DNA of 64,000 bases, taken from the NCBI RefSeq assembly GCF_014253065.1, contig NZ_JACLZK010000001.1:124001-188000 (forward strand), given 5' to 3'. Within the stretch, counting starts at the first letter, position 1; every line of letters begins with the position of its first letter. Of this stretch, positions 18,127 to 24,593 are shown piece after piece. The stretch comes from Campylobacter massiliensis (GTDB lineage: Bacteria > Campylobacterota > Campylobacteria > Campylobacterales > Campylobacteraceae). The translations under genes were made by a program, and so were the position numbers. Under the pieces are notes generated by a model. It did no database searches. It saw only the letters and a program-made list of their open reading frames with translations, and was not told where the DNA came from.

Positions 18127-18409
18127 GACTTGACGATGTCTTTAAAAGACCTGGTATTACGCTATTTCTTTAATAAAAATGATAAAAATATTTTTAAAAT
18201 ATTTTTGGGTAATTCAGTTTTTAAAGCTCGAAAAAATGGTAATGAAAACTTTACTTTTCAATACAAAAACGTAGATATGCCCTAAAATAGGCACTTTGCG
18301 ATTTAAGCATTCGCCGTTTTTAAGTTTCAAACGCTTAAACGGCTAAATTTTCTTAAGAATAGGGTATGTTTCACGGATTTTTTGCTCGAAACTTAATTAA
18401 GGTTCGTTT
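18127..18409. other. non-coding left end of the element
   Basis: AT-rich. It holds AAAAATATTTTTAAAATATTTTTG at about 18,184-18,206 and CCTAAAATA at 18,281, both words that recur beside the integrase gene and near attR and so are candidate integrase arm sites. GCCGTTT (18,313) and AAACGGC (18,336) can form a hairpin. Confidence 0.55.
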
Positions 18410-18441
18410 GTGAAAATAAAAGCCGTTTTTATTCGTTTCAC
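18410..18441 (-). terminator. hairpin downstream of the toxin-antitoxin-RhuM operon
   Basis: GTGAAAATAAA (18,410-18,420) pairs with TTTATTCGTTTCAC (18,428-18,441) with a small interruption. It lies 18 bases past the rhuM-like stop, where a leftward transcript would end. There is no strong T-run. Confidence 0.45.
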
Positions 18442-18459
18442 GCTTCGCTACCATAGGCT

Positions 18460-19467
18460 CTATTTTTTGCCTTTAGCAATTATTCGTTTTACTTCGTCTT
18501 TAAAACTATCATCTTGCTTTAGTTCTTTAAATTTCGTATATTCTAATTCTGCTTTAGCTTTTGCATTATCAGCGCTAAATTTACCAAAGCCTTTTAGAAT
18601 TTCATATCCGTTAAAGATTAAAAAATTATCTACTTTAATATCCCAATCTTTCATCTGAATTACTTTGCCTTGTTCTGCTTGGTTTTCTGCATAGTCAAGC
18701 AACATGCCAGTTAATCTATTAAGTCCGTTTAGCTCGTCCTCGTATAAATAATTTTTAGCTACAGCGACATCTGACTTTATCGGCTCTTTGCCTCTATCGC
18801 TTCCGCTCCAAGTCGTTAAGCCCATATTTGGCTTTGTATGGTCTGCACGCTCTTTGATAATCTCCGCCGATGTCTTTTTGGTTACTGCATATTCTAGTTT
18901 ATTTTGGATATTAGCAAAGAAATTTTTAGCCGTCTGCGATGTCTTATCATAATCCACGCTTAGCGCGAATAACTCCCTAACTTTTTCATAAAATAACTTC
19001 TCACTAGCCCTTATGGCTCGTATGCGTTCTAATAATTCTTTAAAGTAGTCTTTATTAAATACGTTATTACCTTGTTTTAGCCTCTCATCATCGAGCACAA
19101 AGCCTTTAATGATGTATTCTTTTAGCGTGCTAGTAGCCCATTGTCTAAACTGTGTTGCTTTTACGCTGTTTATACGATAGCCTACTGCGATTATCATATC
19201 AAGATTATAAAATGTGGTTAGATATTTTTTGCCATCATCTGCAGTATGTGAAATTTTTGCACTAACTGAAATCTCTTTTAATTCGCCATCTTTAAGAATA
19301 TTTTTAATGTGCTTTGTTATGCTAGTTCTATCAACTTCAAAAATATCGGCTATTTGTTTTTGATTTAGCCATATTGTTTCGTTCTCTTTATCGGCTAATA
19401 TTTGGATATTGACTGTATTGTCGCCAGTTGAATAAATAATAAAATTTTGCTCTTTAGTGTCTATCAT
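18460..19467 (-). CDS. RhuM-family protein
   Basis: A 335-residue protein of the RhuM family, named from a Salmonella pathogenicity-island gene; its biochemical role is not established. The N-terminal half has an HTH-like segment (WLNQKQIADIFEVDRTSITKHI, about residues 30-51) and the family block FYNLDMIIAVGYRINSV near 90. The C-terminal half contains a helical region with GLNRLTGMLLDYAENQA, found in long RhuM proteins. ATG 19,467 overlaps the toxin stop as ATGA and is preferred over 19,479. The overlap makes it the third gene of the toxin-antitoxin operon. Confidence 0.88.
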   Translation of the reverse strand: MIDTKEQNFIIYSTGDNTVNIQILADKENETIWLNQKQIADIFEVDRTSITKHIKNILKDGELKEISVSAKISHTADDGKKYLTTFYNLDMIIAVGYRINSVKATQFRQWATSTLKEYIIKGFVLDDERLKQGNNVFNKDYFKELLERIRAIRASEKLFYEKVRELFALSVDYDKTSQTAKNFFANIQNKLEYAVTKKTSAEIIKERADHTKPNMGLTTWSGSDRGKEPIKSDVAVAKNYLYEDELNGLNRLTGMLLDYAENQAEQGKVIQMKDWDIKVDNFLIFNGYEILKGFGKFSADNAKAKAELEYTKFKELKQDDSFKDEVKRIIAKGKK

Positions 19468-19745
19468 TGCATCTCCCACTCATTAGCCTTGTAAATGCCT
19501 AGCACATAAGTAACCTCATCATCTATCAAGTAAGGTATCACATAGCCTTTAAAAATCAAGTCACGAATGCTCTCATCGTTAAAATTAATGGACTTACGAC
19601 AAATAAAAGGCGTCTGTGCTGTGCGTTCTATCTTTGCAATAAGTTCGTTTCTAAACTCTCGCGCTCTGTTTAGGCTGTCTTTGGCTATGAAGTCAAACGC
19701 AGCTTTTAATTCGTGGTTAAAACGTGCTGTGCGTCTAACTACCAT
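19464..19745 (-). CDS. RelE/ParE-superfamily toxin
   Basis: A 93-residue basic protein with the RelE/ParE fold pattern: N-terminal helices (RFNHELKAAFDFIAKDS) followed by a beta-sheet ending in VTYVLGIYKANEWE. ParE-type toxins poison gyrase and RelE types cleave mRNA on the ribosome; which applies is not clear. It overlaps the antitoxin gene by 7 bases upstream and the RhuM gene by 4 bases downstream, the tight coupling expected of a type II module. Its likely role is element maintenance. Confidence 0.85.
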   Translation of the reverse strand: MVVRRTARFNHELKAAFDFIAKDSLNRAREFRNELIAKIERTAQTPFICRKSINFNDESIRDLIFKGYVIPYLIDDEVTYVLGIYKANEWEMQ

Positions 19746-19990
19746 TTTTCCATCTCGGCTTTTAACGTTTCTAGTGGATAGGTTTCAAGCTCTCCGCGTC
19801 TGATAGCTTCTATGTCGGCTTTGTATTCGGCTATCCTTTGCTCCATCGTCTTGCCGTCGTCGTAAATCGGGTAATCCTCGTCTCGCTCCAGCGTCTCAAA
19901 GCTTTTATTGGCGCTACTAGCCAAAATCTTGCCTATCGCGACAAGCTGGTTTATTATGGTTTCGTCTGCTCGTATGGTTAGAGTTTGCAT
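19739..19990 (-). CDS. antitoxin of the ParE-like toxin
   Basis: An 83-residue acidic protein. The N-terminus MQTLTIRADETIINQL fits a ribbon-helix-helix DNA-binding domain; the middle and end (MEQRIAEYKADIEAIRRGE) form a helix suited to wrapping a RelE/ParE toxin. It is the first gene of the three-gene operon. A 9-bp inverted repeat at 20,008-20,050 lies just upstream of its ATG and is the natural place for autoregulation by the antitoxin-toxin complex. Confidence 0.82.
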   Translation of the reverse strand: MQTLTIRADETIINQLVAIGKILASSANKSFETLERDEDYPIYDDGKTMEQRIAEYKADIEAIRRGELETYPLETLKAEMEKW

Positions 19991-20007
19991 ATCCTAGCCT
20001 TTGTTTT

Positions 20008-20050
20008 AAAATCCTGTCTTATTTTAACCGCTCGGGGCTTAGGATTTTAT
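20008..20050. promoter_or_regulatory. inverted repeat upstream of the toxin-antitoxin operon
   Basis: TAAAATCCT (20,008-20,016) and AGGATTTTA (20,042-20,050) are perfect inverted copies 25 bases apart, starting 18 bases upstream of the antitoxin ATG. This is the usual position of an autoregulatory operator in type II modules. Confidence 0.5.
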
Positions 20051-20190
20051 TAGCGTTCGTTTTTTCGTCTATCCGTATGCGCTAAATACGGCTTAATCGC
20101 GCTAAATTTAAACGTTTTTGCTGTGTTGTAGCGTTCAATTTTTTGCGCCTTTGGTAAAATTTGGTAAAAATATGGCATAATCTGCTCTTG

Positions 20191-20292
20191 AATAGGCGAA
20201 CGGCTCGTCAAACAGCCCAGCTTCTTAGCAAAGCATTACCGCCCCTGGGGATAGAAACCTGTGTGAGGGTGTGGGTGGTCTCACCGCCTATT
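20191..20292 (+). ncRNA. structured RNA candidate 1
   Basis: AATAGGCG (20,191-20,198) pairs perfectly with CGCCTATT (20,285-20,292), closing a 102-base domain. Inside are GCGAACGG, CCCAGC and CCTGTGTGAG, followed by a stem GTGAG/CTCAC. The words GCGAACGG, CCCAGC and CCTGTGT recur in the same order in candidate 2. A -10-like CATAAT at 20,176-20,181 with TTGGTA at 20,151 would start a transcript at about 20,188-20,191, exactly at the closing stem. No protein frame fits. It may be a phage-type regulatory RNA; the C4 antisense RNA class should be compared. Confidence 0.6.
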
Positions 20293-20327
20293 TTAGTAAA
20301 GGGTCTCTAAGGGAGCCGTCTTAGAAT

Positions 20328-20357
20328 AAAGCCTTAGCGTCGAACGTCTTAAGGCTT
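20328..20357. terminator. hairpin between the two structured RNAs
   Basis: AAAGCCTTA (20,328-20,336) pairs with TAAGGCTTT (20,349-20,357). It separates candidates 1 and 2 and could end or punctuate the first transcript. There is no T-run after it, so the terminator label is tentative. Confidence 0.4.
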
Positions 20358-20361
20358 TCCC

Positions 20362-20457
20362 GTAAAGCAAGCGAACGGTCAAAAACAATAACGACCCAGC
20401 ATAGCCTGCCCGGGGTTTCCCTGTGTAGAGGAAGGTGGCTCTACCGCTTGCTTTTAC
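20362..20457 (+). ncRNA. structured RNA candidate 2
   Basis: AAAGCAAGCG (20,364-20,373) pairs perfectly with CGCTTGCTTT (20,445-20,454). Inside, GTAGAG pairs with CTCTAC as a terminal stem, and GCGAACGG, CCCAGC and CCTGTGT appear as in candidate 1. The closing stems of the two candidates differ completely in sequence but both pair perfectly, which argues that the fold is selected. Its end overlaps the last 4 bases of the broken gene on the other strand. Confidence 0.6.
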
Positions 20458-20753
20458 TTCTTTTTGTATTCCCTATTAAACACGCTGTAAGCTTCCGCGT
20501 TCGCAAAGTCGTCGCGATCAAATATCGGGCTTTTATCTCTAAACCTCATCAGTAAATTTAAATAAGCTTCTTTTGGGTTATCGCTCACGTCTAGCAAAGC
20601 CTTTAAATACTCGTCCTTGTATCACCCGAATGAAAAATCCTTGTAAATCGTTTTAGGGTCTAAATTTAGCTTGTATGCCGCGGCGTGAGCCATTAGGCGT
20701 AAGTCGTCTTTGAAAAATAGCGATAACTCGTAAAATAGGTCTATGTCGTACAT
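20454..20753 (-). pseudogene. broken phage-like gene with an in-frame TGA
   Basis: From ATG 20,753, 4 bases after the preceding gene's stop counting the spacer AA, a frame of 99 codons plus stop runs to TAA 20,454, interrupted only by TGA at 20,622-20,624 (codon 44, context SFG-stop-YKDEY). Both sides have the same charged helical character, so a Trp (TGG) to stop change is the simplest reading. No SECIS-like hairpin follows. The family is not recognised. Read-through or a sequencing error cannot be excluded. Confidence 0.6.
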
Positions 20754-20755
20754 TT

Positions 20756-21205
20756 TCAATCGTCGCGCTTTATTATGATTTGAGTAGGGGCAAATAGCGC
20801 GCCGCCTTGCTCTTGTAGCTCGTAATTTTTACCTAGTATCGTCTCTTTGTTTCTAGCCGTTATCCTGCTGTGTAGTTCAATGTCGCCCAGGTCGCCCGCT
20901 TCTTGTAGTAGTCTATTAGCCATTATTTGGTTTTTGATCGCAGTTTGCTTAAAAAAAGTTACCGCCCTTGCGTTGTCGCTTACTACCTGCGTCACGGCTT
21001 CGCGTTCGTATTCGTTTAGATCGGATAGTTCGGTTAGATACTGCGTGCCTTTAGCTATCGTGCTTTTTAGGTTTTGGCTTATGCCCTTAGTAATTTTATT
21101 TATCGCGCCTGCGCTGAGGTTAAAAAGCTTTTGTAGTGCTCTTTGGCTCATTCCTGCTTTATGTTTGGCTAATATCTGCGCTCTTACTTCGGGCGTTATT
21201 TTCAT
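20756..21205 (-). CDS. HTH protein, possibly small-terminase-like
   Basis: A 149-residue protein starting at ATG 21,205, which overlaps the preceding AlpA-like stop (ATGA); an earlier frame start is ignored. An N-terminal HTH is visible in MSQRALQKLFNLSAGAINKIT (about residues 19-39). The C-terminal half is helical with HSRITARNKETILGK, a layout seen in some phage small terminase subunits and phage regulators. The terminase reading is a guess. It is coupled to an AlpA-like gene upstream and the broken gene downstream. Confidence 0.65.
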   Translation of the reverse strand: MKITPEVRAQILAKHKAGMSQRALQKLFNLSAGAINKITKGISQNLKSTIAKGTQYLTELSDLNEYEREAVTQVVSDNARAVTFFKQTAIKNQIMANRLLQEAGDLGDIELHSRITARNKETILGKNYELQEQGGALFAPTQIIIKRDD

Positions 21206-21393
21206 TTTACCGCCTTTAGCTCGCTTACGGCTTGATTTACCGCTTCGCATTCATATCTTACGGCGCGCCCTATCTTGACAAAGGGTAAAGCGAAGTTAAA
21301 GCGGTCTTTGTATTTGTCGCTTCTCATCTTAGTAAGCGTGCTTTGCGATAGGTTTAAAATTTGCCCTACCTGCTTTGGCGTTAATAGCTCCAT
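21202..21393 (-). CDS. AlpA/excisionase-like HTH protein
   Basis: A 63-residue winged-HTH protein of the MerR-like excisionase/AlpA class. LTPKQVGQILNLSQSTLTKMR is the HTH, and FVKIGRAVRYECEAVNQAV is the usual wing and C-terminal helix. Such proteins act as excisionases or activators in phages and satellites. It lies 9 kb from the integrase, so an activator of its own downstream genes is more likely than the excisionase. Confidence 0.8.
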   Translation of the reverse strand: MELLTPKQVGQILNLSQSTLTKMRSDKYKDRFNFALPFVKIGRAVRYECEAVNQAVSELKAVK

Positions 21394-21536
21394 TGCTTGC
21401 CTTTTGTAGTGTTTTGAAGTATTTTAACGCGTATTGTGGTGTTTATTGGTTTGTGATGAGGTTGTGGCTGCGCGCTCAATTTTGAGCCGGTTAAATAGAC
21501 TTATTCAAGGAGGCGATTAAGCCCCCTTTGATAAAC

Positions 21537-21914
21537 CTATGCGCCTTTTAGATTGCTATGCCACGTGTAGCTACCTTTAGGCTCGCCTTTGGCTTGTAAG
21601 GCGTCTAATTGCTCGCAAAGATACTTTACGCGCTCCTCTAGCTTTTCGCACTCGCTAGCATAATAATTAAATAATCGGTATGCTTGTAAGCCCGTTTCAA
21701 ATAATGCGTCCGCAATTCCCTTTGCTTCTCTCTTTGCCACCTCGGCTTGAAACGCTTCGCGCGCCTTGTCGCCTCTTGCTCGGTCTAGCTCAATACCTCG
21801 CTTATGTAAGCTAGTCCATAACCTAAAAGCGAAATCTTTTAACTGAGAGTAGCTTGGTGCGTCTGCGCCCTTAGCTAAATATCTCAAAGCTTGGTTAAAG
21901 TCTCTTTTGTTCAT
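21537..21914 (-). CDS. hypothetical element protein
   Basis: A 125-residue, charged, mostly helical protein with no signal peptide or membrane segment. The opening MNKRDFNQALRYLAKGADAPSYSQ and the later CEKLEERVKYLCEQLDAL suggest a helical bundle with a short coiled coil. The family is not recognised. It starts 3 bases after the stop of the next coiled-coil gene, so the two are in one operon. Confidence 0.65.
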   Translation of the reverse strand: MNKRDFNQALRYLAKGADAPSYSQLKDFAFRLWTSLHKRGIELDRARGDKAREAFQAEVAKREAKGIADALFETGLQAYRLFNYYASECEKLEERVKYLCEQLDALQAKGEPKGSYTWHSNLKGA

Positions 21915-21917
21915 TGC

Positions 21918-22244
21918 TCACCTCTTGACTATTTCCCAACCCTTATCATCATAAGCGGTTATTTTCTTGATGAAGTCGTCTGCACTTATCAATCCCTCGC
22001 GATACTGCGCTAACGTAAGTTGGATAAACTGGTAGCGCGAGTTAATCTCGCCTAGCTTCGCGTTCTGCTCTTTTGCGGTCTTTAGCTCCTGCTCTGCTTT
22101 TTCAAGCGCGCTTAATAAAGCTTCCGCGCTCTCCTCCGCTCTATCTAGCCTGCTTGATAAATCCTCGATTATCTCGTTTGCTCCGATCAGGGCGTCCGTT
22201 AAAGCAGTATGGCTCATTTGGTTTAATTCTTGATTTGTTTGCAT
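21918..22244 (-). CDS. coiled-coil hypothetical element protein
   Basis: A 108-residue protein with a long predicted coiled coil through about residues 22-75 (LSSRLDRAEESAEALLSALEKAEQELK). No known domain is recognised. A GGAAAGGA site precedes ATG 22,244. It belongs to the leftward operon of small genes. Confidence 0.65.
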   Translation of the reverse strand: MQTNQELNQMSHTALTDALIGANEIIEDLSSRLDRAEESAEALLSALEKAEQELKTAKEQNAKLGEINSRYQFIQLTLAQYREGLISADDFIKKITAYDDKGWEIVKR

Positions 22245-22283
22245 AACGTATCCTTTCCTTTGGTGTGATTTTATTGGCTTCGC

Positions 22284-22631
22284 CTACGCGTCGCGCCTTT
22301 GGCTCTGCTTGCTTTTTAGTTTGATTAATTCCTGCTCTAGCTCGTATGCTTCGTCCGATACTTCAGCCCATTTATCCGACGCAGTGCGGTAGGCTTGCTC
22401 TAGTTCGCTTAGTCTGCTTTGTAGTATCATCTTATCGGCTAGCAGGCTTTGGATTTTATCCTGATAGCCTTTTAGCTGTCTTAGCGCGTAAATATTGCTA
22501 CAATAGACTAAATAGCCCACGTTGTATATTATTTGCTCGCTTACCTCATCGCTACCGCCGTTATTTTGCCTAATAAGGGCGTTAAAGCTCTCTTTGGTCG
22601 TCGGTCTGTCCGGGTTGGCTAGTATTAGCAT
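22284..22631 (-). CDS. coiled-coil hypothetical element protein
   Basis: A 115-residue protein. A short N-terminal region (MLILANPDRPTTKESFNALI) is followed by a helical stretch with coiled-coil character from about residue 60 to the end, rich in Glu, Gln and Lys. The family is not recognised. Its start overlaps the end of the next gene by 7 bases. Confidence 0.65.
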   Translation of the reverse strand: MLILANPDRPTTKESFNALIRQNNGGSDEVSEQIIYNVGYLVYCSNIYALRQLKGYQDKIQSLLADKMILQSRLSELEQAYRTASDKWAEVSDEAYELEQELIKLKSKQSQRRDA

Positions 22632-22870
22632 TTCTTTATCTCCTCTCTTTTCTCGGTTAGCTTTTTTTCTGCATATTGGCTTACAGCCTCAGCAATATCA
22701 TCGATAACGCCGCTTAAAAAATAGCCTGCATTTATCATCACGTCGCTATTCATATTTGTAGCCTTTTGGAGGTGCGGCAAAGCTAATACTAACGTGCTGA
22801 TGTTGTTTAGCGTGCTTGGCACTTCATTTGCTAGGTCTAGTTCATCATTTATTTCAAATGTGAGTTTCAT
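22625..22870 (-). CDS. small element protein, paralogue of the adjacent gene
   Basis: An 81-residue protein clearly related to the product of the gene just upstream. Shared features are an acidic start, N/NE-x-P near residue 17, a central LALPHLQKA block and a final YFLSG-helix. The stop of the upstream copy overlaps its start by ATGA. The pair looks like a tandem duplication that has diverged. Function is unknown. Confidence 0.7.
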   Translation of the reverse strand: MKLTFEINDELDLANEVPSTLNNISTLVLALPHLQKATNMNSDVMINAGYFLSGVIDDIAEAVSQYAEKKLTEKREEIKKC

Positions 22871-23091
22871 TTCTTTGCTCCTTTCATTTTCTCGTCAATG
22901 TATCCTTGGGTAGCTATTGCAGCTCCGCCTATTAGCGTCGATAGAAAATAATTTACGTTCTGCTCTGCTTTCTCGTTCGTTCCTACGGCTTTCTGATAAT
23001 GCGGCAAAGCCTCTACGAGGTATGCTATTGCGCAAAGCGCATCGGGCAATTCATTCTCTACGTCGAATGCATCGTCAAAACTTAGTGTCAT
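22867..23091 (-). CDS. small element protein, paralogue of the adjacent gene
   Basis: A 74-residue protein from ATG 23,091, chosen because AAAGGAG lies 6 bases upstream; an earlier frame start at 23,121 falls within the operator region. It shares ENELPDAL, VEALPHYQKA and NYFLSTLI with the gene downstream. It is the first gene of the leftward operon and is read away from the 32-bp operator array. Confidence 0.7.
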   Translation of the reverse strand: MTLSFDDAFDVENELPDALCAIAYLVEALPHYQKAVGTNEKAEQNVNYFLSTLIGGAAIATQGYIDEKMKGAKK

Positions 23092-23118
23092 TGGGTCTCC
23101 TTTTGGTTGATATTTTTT

Positions 23119-23230
23119 CACTATTGATTAAATAACTAGCGTAATAATATCATCTTTGATTTAATAAGTCAAGTGGTTTTACAATCTTTGATGAAATATT
23201 TTGATAATATTTTACATTTTTGATTAAAAA
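23119..23230. promoter_or_regulatory. four operator-like repeats at an exact 32-bp period
   Basis: TTGAT lies at 23,124, 23,156, 23,188 and 23,220, each step exactly 32 bp. The aligned blocks give a consensus near CATCTTTGATTAAATA, itself roughly symmetric (TTT-N4-AAA). The array fills the space between a leftward operon and the rightward HTH gene at 23,266. Three helical turns between sites would place bound dimers on one face, as in phage operator regions. A fifth TTGAT at 23,201 is out of phase. Confidence 0.7.
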
Positions 23231-23265
23231 TGTTACAATTAGCCAAATTTTACAAAGGGGCAAAA

Positions 23266-23472
23266 ATGCTAAAAAGCGATTTTTTAAAGAGATTGAGCGA
23301 TTTGGACTTATCGGTCAATGATTTTGCAAATTTAACAAAACTAAGCGCAGGTAGTATTTACAATTGGAATGACGAAAAAAAACCTATTCCGTCTTGGGTT
23401 GAGCCGTTTTTAATGTGCTACGAAAAATCCACTCGCTACGAAAAAATCAAAGAATTAACTAAAGACCTTTAA
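23266..23472 (+). CDS. small XRE/Cro-like HTH regulator
   Basis: A 68-residue protein starting at ATG 23,266 with AAAGGGG 6 bases upstream; the earlier frame start at 23,230 overlaps the operators and lacks a ribosome site. LSVNDFANLTKLSAGSIYNW (about residues 12-31) is a Cro/C1-type HTH. It is the only clear rightward protein gene of the element core and diverges from the leftward operon, the arrangement of a phage repressor or Cro switch. The four operators upstream are its likely targets. Confidence 0.75.
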   Translation: MLKSDFLKRLSDLDLSVNDFANLTKLSAGSIYNWNDEKKPIPSWVEPFLMCYEKSTRYEKIKELTKDL

Positions 23473-23524
23473 CCTCATCGCCTCCAAACTCCCTTTAGAT
23501 CACACCGCTTTAAAGCTCTCTCCG

Positions 23525-23644
23525 ATAGCTACTTAGATTAGATCTAGCTACCTAAGTTAAATTTACCCAGCTGGCGGTATTTAATTCCCCTAGCTCACGC
23601 AGCGCAAAAATGCGTCTAGCTCTATGAATTAAACTCACCTAGCT
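23525..23644. repeat. iteron array, candidate replication origin
   Basis: Six copies of a word close to CTAGCT followed 6-8 bases later by an ATTAA-like word: ATAGCT 23,525, CTAGCT 23,544, CCAGCT 23,567, CTAGCT 23,590, CTAGCT 23,616, CTAGCT 23,639. Steps are 19, 23, 23, 26 and 23 bp. Such 22-23-bp direct repeats are typical of iterons bound by plasmid or phage Rep proteins, and a Rep-like gene lies 1 kb away. Confidence 0.6.
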
Positions 23645-23691
23645 TTTAGGGTTTTTTGAATAAGTCCGTTTTTATTTTTTCGTGAAATCCA

Positions 23692-23757
23692 AAAAGGGCG
23701 GATTGAATACCCCCGCCCTCTATCCCAGGGAGGTGTCGGTAGTGGCTACGCCCTTTT
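23692..23757 (+). ncRNA. structured RNA candidate 3
   Basis: AAAAGGGCG (23,692-23,700) pairs perfectly with CGCCCTTTT (23,749-23,757). Inside are CCCCCGCCC and an end hairpin GTAG-TGG-CTAC directly before the closing strand. The layout resembles candidates 1 and 2 but it is shorter and lacks the GCGAACGG word. It lies between the iterons and a second hairpin in the non-coding region. Confidence 0.45.
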
Positions 23758-23765
23758 ACTTTGCG

Positions 23766-23796
23766 CTTATGGGCTAAGTTTGGCTTAGGGCATAAG
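23766..23796. other. inverted repeat in the origin region
   Basis: CTTATG-GG-CTAAG (23,766-23,778) and CTTAG-GG-CATAAG (23,784-23,796) are inverted copies around TTTGG, with a symmetric GG/GG internal loop. It could extrude as a cruciform or fold in single-stranded DNA, for example as a replication start or priming site. Confidence 0.45.
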
Positions 23797-24427
23797 TTCG
23801 CCTATGACGTCGGCTACTGCTACCTCATCGCTTTGGTTATGCGTTCCATTTTTTTGTGGGATGACGATTTTAGAGGCTCGGCTTGTTGCCTTATTTTTAA
23901 GGATACGGACAAAGCGCGTATTTAAGGGCATTGCTACGTAAGCCGAAAATTAAGCGCACGCACTGGACTAAAAAGCTTTTGATCGCGTCAAGCTATCCGC
24001 CTACGCCCTTGGAGGGGCGGGGCGTATCATCAAATTAACCTCACCCTATTTAAACGCAAAATAAAGCCCGCTATTTGATTTTAACTCTTTTTGGTGTCTT
24101 TGTATGTCCTGGAGGCTCTTTTTTGAGCGTAGCCCCCTTATTTTTATTCTATGGGTTATTGTGTTAATTTATTCTCTTTGCTATTAGATTATCGCTCGCT
24201 TGTTTCACTCGCTCGCTACTTTAAGGAAAAGAGGGGAAATTTGGAGAGGAGAGGAGGGGGAAAAGTAAATGGAGGGGGAATACACTAAGGGGTCTAATTC
24301 TTAAAACGCGTTTTTCGTCGTCTTGAAAAAATATGAGTTATGCTCGTATGCGTGTGTATTATCGCGCCCTTTATTTTTCAAGTTGATTAATAATGTATTA
24401 ATTTTCCTTTAGACTTGCTGGAGAAGT
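23797..24427. other. non-coding part of the origin-like region
   Basis: No protein gene is supported. It contains a GC-rich hairpin (TACGCCC 24,002-24,008 with GGGCGTA 24,020-24,026) and an almost pure purine tract on the plus strand at about 24,222-24,291. One GATGAGGT element motif (as TACCTCATC) lies at 23,821. Confidence 0.5.
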
Positions 24428-24556
24428 ATGGAGGGCGCAAAAATTCTGTTTCTTAAAGTAAATGAAACGGGCAAAAAATGGCTTAAGGTTCAGGCGGTTT
24501 TTGTGTCAAAAATAGGCGGAATAATATGCGATGAGGTTACGGGCGTTACAATGTAA
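24428..24556 (+). CDS. possible 42-residue protein
   Basis: A short frame, MEGAKILFLKVNETGKKWLK and onward to ICDEVTGVTM, preceded by GGAG 4-8 bases upstream. The composition is protein-like and it is too short for standard gene finding. It runs rightward and converges on the Rep-like gene. No family is recognised, so it may be spurious. Confidence 0.35.
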   Translation: MEGAKILFLKVNETGKKWLKVQAVFVSKIGGIICDEVTGVTM

Positions 24557-24593
24557 CGTTACGGCGTGTTACGGATAGATCGGGGGCTGTTAC
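24536..24593. repeat. GTTAC repeat cluster at the 3' end of the Rep-like gene
   Basis: GTTAC occurs at 24,536, 24,545, 24,558, 24,568 and 24,589, with an inverted GTAAC at 24,553; most copies continue as GTTACG. Five direct copies in 58 bases is far above expectation for a 5-mer. It overlaps the Rep-like stop codon and may be a second Rep or regulator binding region. Confidence 0.5.

Noticed and set aside
20622-20624. Selenocysteine codon in the small phage-like gene
   Set aside because: No SECIS-type hairpin follows the TGA and the context gives no reason for Sec; a Trp-to-stop change is simpler.
23525-23644. CRISPR array
   Set aside because: The repeated words are only 6 bases with a loose second word and a 23-bp step; there is no long conserved repeat, no spacers of even length and no cas gene in the window.
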